From NCBI GenBank assembly GCA_900541315.1, contig UQJF01000004.1, positions 1 through 57,641 of the forward strand: a stretch of DNA of 57,641 bases, written 5' to 3'. This DNA is from an uncultured Clostridium sp. (GTDB taxonomy: Bacteria > Bacillota > Clostridia > Lachnospirales > Lachnospiraceae). The notes below the pieces were generated by a model. It had not been told where the DNA came from. It saw nothing but the letters and a program-made list of their open reading frames with translations, and did not search any database. Positions 8,859 to 19,396 of this stretch are shown here, in pieces; within the stretch, counting starts at the first letter, position 1, and each line of letters starts with the position of its first letter. Both the position numbers and the translations under genes were made by a program.

Positions 8859-9056
8859 GTTTCATGTTAAGAATGTAAGCTGTTTAATAGAAAATGAAAG
8901 CCATTGTGTATTTGGAAGCAGGCTATCGGATTCCGGAGGCAAGTGAAGTATTAAAGAGATGTCAGGGCACGCATTTATTCTCCAAAATAAGTTGAGTGTC
9001 AGTCTCTTTTGTATTGGAATATACGGGCTATTTACTAATCATAATATTATGCAGAC

Positions 9057-9085
9057 TTGAAATGTAATGACGTTTGCGTTACACT
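9057..9085 (+). promoter_or_regulatory. relBE promoter with embedded operator
   Basis: TTGAAA (9057-9062) and TACACT (9080-9085) have a 17-base spacer. An imperfect inverted repeat, TGTAA (9063-9067) with TTACA (9079-9083), covers the spacer and touches the -10. It is a natural site for autorepression by the antitoxin. Between 8859 and 9056 I see nothing else beyond a 33-codon open frame without a ribosome site. Confidence 0.65.
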
Positions 9086-9109
9086 ATAGGCAGTAGGAGG
9101 TGTTATGTT

Positions 9110-9412
9110 ATGGAAAAAACAGCTACATTAAATTTAAGAGTAAATCCCACTGTAAAAGAGCGTGCAGAAGCAGTTTTATCAAAACTGGGAGTTCCTATGT
9201 CAACGGCTATTGATATGTATTTAAACCAGATTTCCCTTACTGGCGGCATTCCGTTTGCAGTGACATTGCCAAAAGCTCCGGATGTGATCAACGCAGATCT
9301 GATGACAGATGAACAGATTCATGAAAAACTGCAAAAAGGATATGATGATATGCAGGCAGGAAGAATACAGGATGCAGCCAGTGCATTTGCAAAGTTCAGG
9401 GAGAAGCGCTGA
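9110..9412 (+). CDS. RelB/DinJ family antitoxin
   Basis: A 100-residue type II antitoxin. The N-terminal ribbon-helix-helix (TATLNLRVNPTVKERAEAVL, then LGVPMSTAIDMYLNQI) binds DNA as a dimer and autoregulates the operon. The C-terminal half (MTDEQIHEKLQKGYDDMQAG) should wrap the toxin. AGGAGG at 9095-9100 points to ATG 9110 rather than an upstream start. The toxin reading frame begins three bases after its stop, as usual for these pairs, but it is broken. Confidence 0.9.
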   Translation: MEKTATLNLRVNPTVKERAEAVLSKLGVPMSTAIDMYLNQISLTGGIPFAVTLPKAPDVINADLMTDEQIHEKLQKGYDDMQAGRIQDAASAFAKFREKR

Positions 9413-9414
9413 GA

Positions 9415-9728
9415 ATGGATAAATATAAAGTGCAGATCACACAAGAAGCGTTGCAGATATGGAACAGCTTTATAATTATATTGTAGTTACATTGTTAGCA
9501 CCAGAAAATGCAATGAGACAGTATAACAGGATTGCAGATGCAATTTTAAGGCTGGATATATTGCCAGAACGTTTTCGGGAGATAGGATCGGAGTTTGGGC
9601 GTGCTGAAAAATTACGAAGAATGGTCGTGGACAATTATTCAGTATTCTATGTGATACAGGAAGAAAGTGTTATTGTGACGAATGTACTTTATAGTGCGTC
9701 AGATATTGAATATAGATTAAAAAAGTAA
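9415..9728 (+). pseudogene. RelE/ParE family toxin, frameshifted near its start
   Basis: ATG 9415 begins MDKYKVQITQEAL, a proper RelE/ParE start, but that frame stops at 9484-9486. The rest of the toxin (MEQLYNYI through PERFREIG, LRRMVVDNYSVFYVI and the C-terminus) continues in another frame from 9459. One missing base near 9453, where TTGCAGAT would read TTGGCAGAT, joins the halves into a normal-length toxin of about 104 residues. Either the toxin is inactivated, or this is an assembly error. Starting at 9459 would remove the first strand and helix and lacks a ribosome site. Confidence 0.8.
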
Positions 9729-9743
9729 AAATGTAATAGATTT

Positions 9744-9768
9744 CCCCGCCAGATCAGCGGGGATTTTT
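9744..9768 (+). terminator. relBE terminator
   Basis: CCCCGC/GCGGGG stem (9744-9749, 9757-9762) followed by ATTTTT. It also separates the convergent permease gene. Confidence 0.85.
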
Positions 9769-9778
9769 GCTATAGATT

Positions 9779-10900
9779 TTAAAGGATTTTCCAGGCCACC
9801 AAAGCCAGAATAATCAGAAAAATCACATTATAAAGTGTAAATACCTTCATATAACGTCCGGTATGTGCATTTTCTGTTCCTACATAAAAACGATAGGAGA
9901 TCAGACTTGCTAAAGATGCGATCAGAGTTCCCAGACCGCCGATATTCACTCCATACAACAGAGAAATGACCTGGTCAGTGAAGCCTGAAAGAAGGATGGC
10001 AGCAGGTACATTGCTGATGCACTGGCTTAAAAGGATCCCGGCGCCCAGTTCCCGGCCCCGGATCAGTTTATGGAGCAGATCAGATACTGCGGGAATGTTT
10101 TGCACATTTCCTATAAACAGAAAGAAAAAAACAAAGGTTAAAAGAAGAAAATAATCTGCTTTTTGAAACAGTGTCCGATTAATAAAAAGCAAAGTTATAA
10201 GGACGAGAACCAACATAACAGGATATGGGATCAGGTGGGATACACATCCAAGGCAGGTCATAAAAAGTACCAGATAAACAGCTAATTTTTTCGGTTCAGG
10301 CCGTTCAGCCGCAGTCTGGGAAGCGATGTCTACTGGTGTAGAGGGGAGCATACAGGCTGTAGCAACCAGTAAAACCAGAGACAAAGCTGTAAGGGGGAAC
10401 ATGCGTATTAAAAAGGTTCCTGTGGAAAGGGAAAATGCAGAAGCCAGATACAGGTTCTGGGGATTTCCTACAGGTGTGAACATGCTTCCCAAATTCGCGC
10501 CAATGGTCTGCAAAACAATGGTGGAGATCAAAAGCTTTTGCTGTCCGGCCATAGTCAGTATCATAATGGCAAAAGGAACAAAGGTAAGCAATGCCACGTC
10601 ATTGGTGATGAACATGCTGGAAAAAAAGCATAACAGGGAAAGCACCAGTATTAATTGCCTTGTGGTATGTACTTTTGTAAGAAGTGCAGAGCCGAGGCAG
10701 TGAAAAAGACCGATGCTCTGAAATCCAGCTACAACCAGCATCAGGCTGAAAAGCAGAGACAGAACCCGAAAGTCGATATATCCCATATAAGCAGCAGAGG
10801 GATGTACAAAAAACGCGGAAATAAAGGCTAAAGATCCGGCGATACATAATACAGTTTCTTTTTTAAAAAAGCGGATGCAGGTGTTTATAAAAGTTTTCAT
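9779..10900 (-). CDS. SLC13/ArsB-NhaD superfamily anion permease
   Basis: A roughly 373-residue polytopic membrane protein of the ion-transporter (ArsB/NhaD/DASS-like) superfamily. Two family re-entrant motifs are visible: FITNDVALLTFVPFAI followed by GANLGSMFTPVGNPQNL in the first half, and SQCISNVPAAILLSGF in the second. These resemble YbiR-type putative anion permeases. An AAGGAA ribosome site lies about eight bases before ATG 10900 (MKTFINTCIRFF), so I prefer that to the ATG at 10927. Substrate is unknown. It is divergent from the RpiR gene. Confidence 0.8.
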   Translation of the reverse strand: MKTFINTCIRFFKKETVLCIAGSLAFISAFFVHPSAAYMGYIDFRVLSLLFSLMLVVAGFQSIGLFHCLGSALLTKVHTTRQLILVLSLLCFFSSMFITNDVALLTFVPFAIMILTMAGQQKLLISTIVLQTIGANLGSMFTPVGNPQNLYLASAFSLSTGTFLIRMFPLTALSLVLLVATACMLPSTPVDIASQTAAERPEPKKLAVYLVLFMTCLGCVSHLIPYPVMLVLVLITLLFINRTLFQKADYFLLLTFVFFFLFIGNVQNIPAVSDLLHKLIRGRELGAGILLSQCISNVPAAILLSGFTDQVISLLYGVNIGGLGTLIASLASLISYRFYVGTENAHTGRYMKVFTLYNVIFLIILALVAWKIL

Positions 10901-11061
10901 AAATAACAGTTCCTTTGCAATATTCAATAAATAAATCTGATCTATTTAAAATAAAAGTATACAGCATATGGAAGGATTTGTAAAATTAAAACAAAAATGG
11001 TATACTTTTGTATTAGTTCATTCTGAGACAATGCAATGAAGATGAAGGGGTACGGTTGTAT

Positions 11062-11817
11062 ATGGATATCGACATTGAAAAGCTGACGTGTGGGATACAG
11101 CTGACAGATATAGAAAGAAATGTTTTAGAGTATCTGCTGACACATCTTGATCAGGCTTTAAAGTTAGGAGTACGTGGTGTGGCCCGGGAAAACTTTACGT
11201 CCACATCCACAGTTATGAGGCTTTCACGTAAACTGGGTTATAATGGTTTTATTGAGATGTATTATAAACTTTTGGGAACTGTGGGTGGAGTTAGCCGCGG
11301 TTATGAAGTAAATGAAGATTTTATCAGTCATTTTGCTGGAAGAGAAGCCATATCCTTAGAAAACTATCAGAATCTGCGCAGGGCAGCAGAAAAAATCTGT
11401 GAAACCTCTGATACCGTATTTATCTATGGAATGGGTTTTTCATCGATGATGGCAAATTATCTGGGGAAAAAGCTTCTGGTTTTAGGTATTAAATGTATCT
11501 TGTCAGATGGGGCAGATTCTATTGGCATTTTTGAAAATAATATGGAATCTATAGGTGTTTTTATTGCTTTTTCAAGATCAGGGCGTTCGCCTCATGTACT
11601 GAATCGGGTAAGGACAGCAGAAGAAAATGCTATTTTTACAGTAGGATTTACACATGCGGGAGATAGTCCTTTAAAAGAGTACAGTGACTGTGTGATCGAA
11701 GTAGAAGACGATAATCCTTTAGATGACAGGAATATGAAACCTACTCTGTACTTTGCAAAAACAATGATGATGATCGAACTTTTGATTTATGAATACTATC
11801 GTATTTCTATAAAATAA
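11062..11817 (+). CDS. MurR/RpiR family transcriptional regulator
   Basis: A 251-residue regulator with an N-terminal RpiR helix-turn-helix (TSTSTVMRLSRKLGYNGF, about residues 47-64) and a C-terminal SIS sugar-phosphate isomerase domain (VFIYGMGFSSMMANYLGKKL, IAFSRSGRSPHVLN). SIS domains bind phosphosugars, so it most likely senses the 6-phosphate product of the adjacent alpha-glucoside PTS operon. AAGGGG at 11045-11050 precedes ATG 11062; an upstream TTG at 11056 is possible but too close. A 12-bp inverted repeat downstream at 11954-11985 is a candidate operator. Confidence 0.88.
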   Translation: MDIDIEKLTCGIQLTDIERNVLEYLLTHLDQALKLGVRGVARENFTSTSTVMRLSRKLGYNGFIEMYYKLLGTVGGVSRGYEVNEDFISHFAGREAISLENYQNLRRAAEKICETSDTVFIYGMGFSSMMANYLGKKLLVLGIKCILSDGADSIGIFENNMESIGVFIAFSRSGRSPHVLNRVRTAEENAIFTVGFTHAGDSPLKEYSDCVIEVEDDNPLDDRNMKPTLYFAKTMMMIELLIYEYYRISIK

Positions 11818-11843
11818 AAGCATATTTATATAAATTTCATATA

Positions 11844-11934
11844 ATGATGTTCGAGGATTGCGAGAATTGCATAGCAATGGAGCAATCCGGTTACATCAGT
11901 GAGTGACAAAATTTACTTTTGACACTCACATCAT
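11844..11934 (+). repeat. Structured intergenic repeat, copy R2
   Basis: Bounded by ATGATGT (11844-11850) and ACATCAT (11928-11934). Inside are two hairpins: GGATTGC/GCAATCC (11855-11861, 11882-11888) and GAGTGACAAAA/TTTTGACACTC. The whole predicts a three-way junction. It is homologous to 19209-19289, sharing the AATTGC-AGCA-GCAAT-CGGT core and the terminal ACATCAT. Confidence 0.7.
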
Positions 11935-11953
11935 ATAATTCTTTTAATTCTTT

Positions 11954-11990
11954 GAAACGTGTTACGTAATTGGGTAACACGTTTCCTTTT
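11954..11990 (+). promoter_or_regulatory. 12-bp inverted repeat: operator and/or terminator
   Basis: GAAACGTGTTAC (11954-11965) and GTAACACGTTTC (11974-11985) are perfect inverted repeats with an 8-base spacer, followed by CTTTT. It could terminate rpiR. Its position about 40 bases upstream of the TATAAT at 12025-12030 also suits an RpiR-type or catabolite operator for the PTS operon. Confidence 0.6.
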
Positions 11991-12024
11991 GGTCTGAAAA
12001 TCTGTACTTTTTCCCAGTAAGCTG

Positions 12025-12030
12025 TATAAT
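12025..12030 (+). promoter_or_regulatory. -10 element of the alpha-glucoside PTS operon
   Basis: A perfect TATAAT lies about 80 bases before the EIICB start, without a recognisable -35. A weak -35 is typical of an operon needing activation. Confidence 0.4.
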
Positions 12031-12111
12031 TCCAAATATCACCACGTGGAATAAAAAACATGATATTTTACAGATAGTGAATATTATGTTGGAAAAATGG
12101 AGAGAGGTAAC

Positions 12112-15064
<2,953 letters not shown>

Positions 15065-15077
15065 TCGGGAGGAGCAT

Positions 15078-15560
15078 ATGGGTTTATTTAACTGGCTGAA
15101 AAAGGATCCGGAAATAAAAAAAGCAGAATTTGTATCTCCAGCAACAGGAAAAATAATTCCTATAGAGCAGGTGGAAGATGAAACATTTGCTTCTAAAATT
15201 CTGGGAGATGGTTTTGCTGTGGAACTTACAGATGGCGAAGTGATCGCACCATTTGATGGTGAGGTAACTGCAGCATTTCCTACAGGACATGCCTATGGTT
15301 TAAAACGTGAAGATGGTTTAGAATGTTTAATCCATATTGGTTTGGATACAGTAGAATTAAATGGTGCTGGATTTGATGTAAAGGTAAAACAGGGGGATCA
15401 GGTAAAACAGGGACAGTTGCTGGTAAAGGTTAATCTGGAACAGGTAACAGGCGCTGGTAAATCTCTGGTATCACCGATCGTATTTTCAAGTGGAGCATCA
15501 TTTACGTTGTTGAAAAATGATTCGGCTGTGAAGGGCGAAGAAATTTTACATCTTGAATAG
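15078..15560 (+). CDS. PTS EIIA, glucose family
   Basis: A 160-residue EIIA-Glc-type phosphocarrier that passes phosphate from HPr to EIIB of the neighbouring permease. The two active-site histidines are His71 in GHAYGLK and His86 in CLIHIGLDTVEL, and the family's VSPATGKIIPIEQV start and G-rich strands are intact. GGGAGGA precedes ATG at 15078. It ends the three-gene operon, followed by a strong terminator. It might also serve in inducer exclusion or carbon sensing, as related proteins do. Confidence 0.95.
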   Translation: MGLFNWLKKDPEIKKAEFVSPATGKIIPIEQVEDETFASKILGDGFAVELTDGEVIAPFDGEVTAAFPTGHAYGLKREDGLECLIHIGLDTVELNGAGFDVKVKQGDQVKQGQLLVKVNLEQVTGAGKSLVSPIVFSSGASFTLLKNDSAVKGEEILHLE

Positions 15561-15600
15561 TAGTTATAAATTGATACGGTTGATCAATAGCTTAGTTATA

Positions 15601-15653
15601 AACAGGAGTTATCCAAATAATATTTTTCGGATAGCTCCTGTTTTTGTTTTTTT
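15601..15653 (+). terminator. PTS operon terminator
   Basis: AACAGGAG-TATCC (15601-15614) pairs with GGATA-CTCCTGTT (15629-15642), followed by a long T-tract. It faces the convergent molybdoenzyme gene and may serve both. Confidence 0.88.
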
Positions 15654-15666
15654 GCTATATTTTCTG

Positions 15667-17922
15667 CTATATTTTCTGCACTTCCACCAGATTGGTATGC
15701 TGTCCATTCCCTCTTGCAAATGGAGTGGGGCGCTGGGAAGTGAGTACGTTAATGGAACCCCGGGTATCTACACCGTTTTCATCGGGTGTATACCAGGTGC
15801 CCTGGGAAAGGGTGGTGACACCTTTGGCTACCCGGTCGGTGATCTTAGCAGGGATCTTTACCTGACCACGGTCATTGTATACAAGGACCATGTCACCATC
15901 GTTAATACTGCGGGCAGCAGCATCTTCCGGGTGGATCCAGAGTTTTTGTGGGTCCAGTTTGCGTAAATTTAAGTTATTGTCATGGACTGTGTGGGTGCGG
16001 CATTTGCTGTGCCAGCCGGATAACTGCAGTGGGAAGCGCTTTGTCAGCGGGTCTTGCGGGCCTTCCGGCGGTGCTACGTACCGGGGAATTGGCGGCATAA
16101 AATCTTTCATAGGAGTTTTCCATAATTTGGTGGAAAACAGCTCGATCTTTCCGCTTGGTGTGGGGAATGGGTAATGCTTTGGATCTTTTACTTCTTTTTC
16201 AAAGGAAATGGAATAATGCCCTTCTTCAAATTTATAAATGCCTTTTTCACGGAATTCATCATATTCCGGAAGCTCCGGTTCGCTGGTGCGAAGATCTTCA
16301 TAAATATAACTCATCCACTGGCTGTAATCACGGCCTTCTGTAAATTCTTCTTCTAAGCCGATCCCCTTTGCCAGTTCCCGTATCCATTCATATTCCGTCT
16401 TACATTCATAAAGCGGTTCAATGACCTTATTGTTAAATCCAAGAAATTCTGTAAATTTCCATGGTTTGGTAATGTTTTCCTCTTCAAACATGGAAATCCC
16501 CGGAAGGAGCAGGTCTGCAAATTTGGCACTGGCTGTCATAAATAAGTCAGAGCAGACAATAAATTCGCACTTAGACGTGTCTTTTAACAGCTTGGCGGTG
16601 CGGTTAATGTCACCGTGCTGGTTTATAAGGGTGTTGCTTGCCAGGTTGAAGATCATTTTTATATTGGAATCCAGTGCAATATCCTTTGGATCATCAAAAA
16701 TACCCTGATCGCAGGTGCGGATGCCATCATATTCATTCATTTCCTTACCGTGGTCTATTGCATCAGTCCAGAGGAAAACAGGAAGTTCCCTGTTATAAGG
16801 GTTATCCGGTACCGGGAATTTCGGCAGCTTATGGGTAGAACAATCTCCGGATCCGGCTGCAGAGCCGCCGCTGATCCCTACATTTCCAGTAAGGCAGGTA
16901 AGAAGGATAACGCCACGGGCGCTTTGCTCGCCATATGCATTTCGCTGTGCACCGTATCCCTGGATAATAGCAGCTGGTTTTGTGGTAGCATAGCGGATAG
17001 CCAGTTCCCGGATGGTGTCAGCTGGAATGCCAGTGATCGTTTCACCCCATTCAGGTGTCTTTGGAATGCCGTCGTTTTCGCCCATTAAATAGGAAAGGCA
17101 GTTAAGGGACGGATCCACGCCTTCTGGCATATGGGCTGCGTCAAAGCCAAGACAGCATGTATCTAAAAATCCCTGATCCTGAAGCCCTTCTTTTATAATA
17201 ACGTATGCCATGGCATCAGCCAGAGCACTGTCTGTAGCAGGACGGATGGGGATCCACTGGGCATCTAAGGCCAGGACGGTATCATTTTTTCGCGGGTCAA
17301 TGACAATAACAGGAATACCGGCAGCTTTTGCCTTCTTCAGGTAGAACATGGAGCTGCTGTCAAAGCGGGTTTCTGCAGGATTGTGTCCCCAGAGTATGAT
17401 CAGCTGGCTGTTTAACCAGTCGGAAGGATGTGTTCCGGTTTCGCTGGTGCCGTAGGTGATGTCTGTTGCATTACGGATGCAGGCAGAGCTGTAGGAATTG
17501 TAGCTGCCAAGATAACCTCCGTCTAAGGCCAGCAGGCGGCGCATCATGCGGTCGCCCCGCATAACAGCGCTGATTCCGCAGCCATCATTCACGTAGCGGG
17601 AGCCGGGTCCGTAGGTATCCCGGATGCGGATATATTCAGAAGTAAGGATATCCAGGGCTTCTTCCCAGCTGATGCGGGAAAATTTGCCTTCCCCACGTTC
17701 ACCGGTCCGTTTCATAGGCCAACGCAGCCGGTCTTCACCTAAAAATGTTTTATGGTAGTTTAAGCCTCTGGCACAGGCACATAAAGGAACGGGATGTTCT
17801 GGTGTTCCCGTTGTTTCTGTGGAAAGTTTTTCAATAATACCGTCACGGACGTGGGCATAGATGATGCAGCGGCCGCCGCAGTTGTTCCGCCCGGTTGTGG
17901 GGATGATCTTTGTTTCGCTCAT
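15667..17922 (-). CDS. Orphan DMSO-reductase-family molybdopterin oxidoreductase
   Basis: A 751-residue catalytic subunit of the bis-MGD DMSO reductase family. It has an FeS segment (C15-x3-C19, then C48/C50 in LCACARG), a DmsA-like YSSACI at 144-149 whose Ser fits the Mo ligand, IVIDPRKND, a C-terminal guanine-dinucleotide domain (WHSKCRTHTVHDN, WIHPEDA) and a GxGQHTN-like end. The position of the first FeS cysteine is Gly11. No Tat signal is present, and no FeS or membrane-anchor partner gene is adjacent. ATG 17922 has an AAAGGCG ribosome site; the ATG at 17976 does not. The electron acceptor is unknown. Confidence 0.85.
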   Translation of the reverse strand: MSETKIIPTTGRNNCGGRCIIYAHVRDGIIEKLSTETTGTPEHPVPLCACARGLNYHKTFLGEDRLRWPMKRTGERGEGKFSRISWEEALDILTSEYIRIRDTYGPGSRYVNDGCGISAVMRGDRMMRRLLALDGGYLGSYNSYSSACIRNATDITYGTSETGTHPSDWLNSQLIILWGHNPAETRFDSSSMFYLKKAKAAGIPVIVIDPRKNDTVLALDAQWIPIRPATDSALADAMAYVIIKEGLQDQGFLDTCCLGFDAAHMPEGVDPSLNCLSYLMGENDGIPKTPEWGETITGIPADTIRELAIRYATTKPAAIIQGYGAQRNAYGEQSARGVILLTCLTGNVGISGGSAAGSGDCSTHKLPKFPVPDNPYNRELPVFLWTDAIDHGKEMNEYDGIRTCDQGIFDDPKDIALDSNIKMIFNLASNTLINQHGDINRTAKLLKDTSKCEFIVCSDLFMTASAKFADLLLPGISMFEEENITKPWKFTEFLGFNNKVIEPLYECKTEYEWIRELAKGIGLEEEFTEGRDYSQWMSYIYEDLRTSEPELPEYDEFREKGIYKFEEGHYSISFEKEVKDPKHYPFPTPSGKIELFSTKLWKTPMKDFMPPIPRYVAPPEGPQDPLTKRFPLQLSGWHSKCRTHTVHDNNLNLRKLDPQKLWIHPEDAAARSINDGDMVLVYNDRGQVKIPAKITDRVAKGVTTLSQGTWYTPDENGVDTRGSINVLTSQRPTPFARGNGQHTNLVEVQKI

Positions 17923-17979
17923 AGGGTGTGACGCCTTTCTGTAATAAATGGTGAGTCCAAAAAGTTGTTTACGCATTAG

Positions 17980-18023
17980 AGTATAACATAACCGGGATTT
18001 ACTTGTTATAGGTTTTACCTATA
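17980..18023 (-). promoter_or_regulatory. Molybdoenzyme promoter with a 17-bp palindrome
   Basis: On the minus strand, TATACT with a preceding TGT forms an extended -10 (17980-17985). A perfect palindrome, TATAGGT-TTT-ACCTATA (18007-18023), overlaps and extends upstream from the -35 position. It looks like an activator or repressor site; I cannot name the protein. Confidence 0.5.
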
Positions 18024-18045
18024 GCTAGATAAAGATTTTATGAAA

Positions 18046-18074
18046 TAGACAGACTAAAGGGGATGTGCTAAAAT
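18046..18074 (+). promoter_or_regulatory. metQ promoter
   Basis: TAGACA (18046-18051), a 17-base spacer and TAAAAT (18069-18074) with a TGC extension. The leader of about 85 nt shows no S-box or T-box signature. Confidence 0.7.
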
Positions 18075-18165
18075 GCAGACTATCAAAAGAAACACAGGAA
18101 ACAAATAAAAAACAAGCAAGCGAGATCAGACCACCAGGGCCTGGTCAGGAGAGGAGACAAATATT

Positions 18166-19107
18166 ATGAAGAAAAAATGGTTAACATTAGCATTAGCAGC
18201 AACAGCAGCAATTACTGTTCTTGCAGGATGCGGCAGCAAGACAGCAGAGACAACCGTAGCAGCAACTGAGGCAGCAACTACAGCAGCAGCTTCTTCTAAG
18301 GCAGCTGAAAGCAGTGCAGAAGAAACAAAAGCAGAAGCGGCAGCAGAGGGAGAAATTCCTGCTCCGGAAGGTGATGACAACAAGATCGCTATCGGTGTTA
18401 CACCAGTTCCACATGCTGAGATCGTAAATGATGTAGTAGTTCCAAAGCTTGAAGCAGCTGGATGGATTGTAGAGGTAGTTGAGTTTAATGATTACGTTCA
18501 GCCTAACACAAGCCTGGAAGATGGCGAGATCGATGCAAACTATTTCCAGACTATCCGTTATCTGGAAGAGCAGAACAAGGAAAGAGGACTTCATTTAGTA
18601 GAAGTTGCAGGCATCCACTTAGAGCCAATGGGCATCTATTCCAAGAATTACAAGAGCCTGGAAGAGCTTCCTGACGGAGCAACCATTGCAGTACCAAACG
18701 ATGGATCAAATGAATCCAGAGCTATTAAGCTGTTAGCAGACAATGGACTGATCACTCTGGCTGAAACAGAGGATCTTTACAACCTGACCAGCATTGCAGA
18801 AAATCCTCACAATTTCGAGATCACTGAGCTGGATGCAGCAAACCTGCCAAGATCCCTGGACGATGTAGACGCAGCAGTTATCAATGGAAACTACGCACTG
18901 GAAGCAAACTTAAATCCTGAGAAGGACGCTTTAGCAGCAGAGCTTGCAGACAGTGACGAAAGCTACAAGTACATTAACTATCTGGTTGTTAAAGAGGGAA
19001 ATGAAGAAAGCACTAAGACCAAGGCTCTGATCGCAGCATTACAGAATGATGATGTAAAGAAATACATTGAGGAAAAGTACAGCGGTTCCGTTATCCCGGC
19101 ATTCTAG
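18166..19107 (+). CDS. metQ: Methionine ABC transporter substrate-binding lipoprotein
   Basis: A 313-residue NlpA/MetQ lipoprotein that captures methionine outside the membrane. A signal peptide of about 20 residues ends in the lipobox VLAGC, then a long Ala/Thr/Ser/Glu-rich linker (about residues 25-65) leads to the binding domain (IAIGVTPVPHAEIVNDVV, VEFNDYVQPNTSLEDGEIDANYFQ, the MetQ family core). GGAGAGGAG precedes ATG. The ATPase and permease genes follow but are separated by about 290 bp holding a repeat and a long hairpin, likely to set a higher level of the binding protein. Confidence 0.93.
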   Translation: MKKKWLTLALAATAAITVLAGCGSKTAETTVAATEAATTAAASSKAAESSAEETKAEAAAEGEIPAPEGDDNKIAIGVTPVPHAEIVNDVVVPKLEAAGWIVEVVEFNDYVQPNTSLEDGEIDANYFQTIRYLEEQNKERGLHLVEVAGIHLEPMGIYSKNYKSLEELPDGATIAVPNDGSNESRAIKLLADNGLITLAETEDLYNLTSIAENPHNFEITELDAANLPRSLDDVDAAVINGNYALEANLNPEKDALAAELADSDESYKYINYLVVKEGNEESTKTKALIAALQNDDVKKYIEEKYSGSVIPAF

Positions 19108-19208
19108 TACATCGTTTTGTAAATAACTGTACTGATCACGCAGGATACGATTGCCGTTCCTGTATACAATAGCAATAGGCAGAAACATCCGGAAATCCCC
19201 CACTTCTG

Positions 19209-19289
19209 AATGTTTTGGGAATTGCCAGAGTGCAAAGCACGCAGCAATTCGGTATCGGAGGGCAAAATACCTTTTGCCCCCAACATCAT
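19209..19289 (+). repeat. Structured intergenic repeat, copy R3
   Basis: Located inside the met operon between metQ and metN. It contains GAATTGC/GCAATTC (19219-19225, 19244-19250) and GGGCAAAA/TTTTGCCC (19260-19267, 19272-19279), closed by ATGTT and AACAT. The sequence and fold match R2 at 11844-11934. Confidence 0.7.
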
Positions 19290-19300
19290 AAAATGGCGGT

Positions 19301-19358
19301 GGCTGCTGTAAAAAACCTGAAATCAGGAAATTTTTGCAGCAGCCCTTTGCCCGTTTTT
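19301..19358 (+). terminator. Intercistronic hairpin between metQ and metN
   Basis: GGCTGCTGTAAAAA (19301-19314) pairs over 14 positions with TTTTTGCAGCAGCC (19331-19344), with an inner CCTG/CAGG. A T-run follows at 19354-19358 after a short gap. It is probably a leaky terminator or mRNA-stabilising hairpin that favours metQ over metNI. Confidence 0.6.
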
Positions 19359-19396
19359 ATATCTGCTTTTATACCGGTTTAGATTAGGAGAATTTT

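Noticed and set aside
8894..8995. A 33-codon open frame between the arginase-like gene and relB
   Set aside because: It has no ribosome site, no recognisable family and is short enough to occur by chance.
9459..9728. Treating ATG 9459 as the true start of the RelE-type toxin
   Set aside because: It has no ribosome site, lacks the first strand and helix, and a well-formed toxin N-terminus lies just upstream in another frame.
15553..17088. Several plus-strand open frames opposite the molybdoenzyme gene
   Set aside because: They lie antisense to a strong, full-length family match and have no ribosome sites or protein-like patterns.
18075..18165. SAM riboswitch or T-box in the metQ leader
   Set aside because: The leader is under 100 nt and lacks the S-box core and the T-box sequence.
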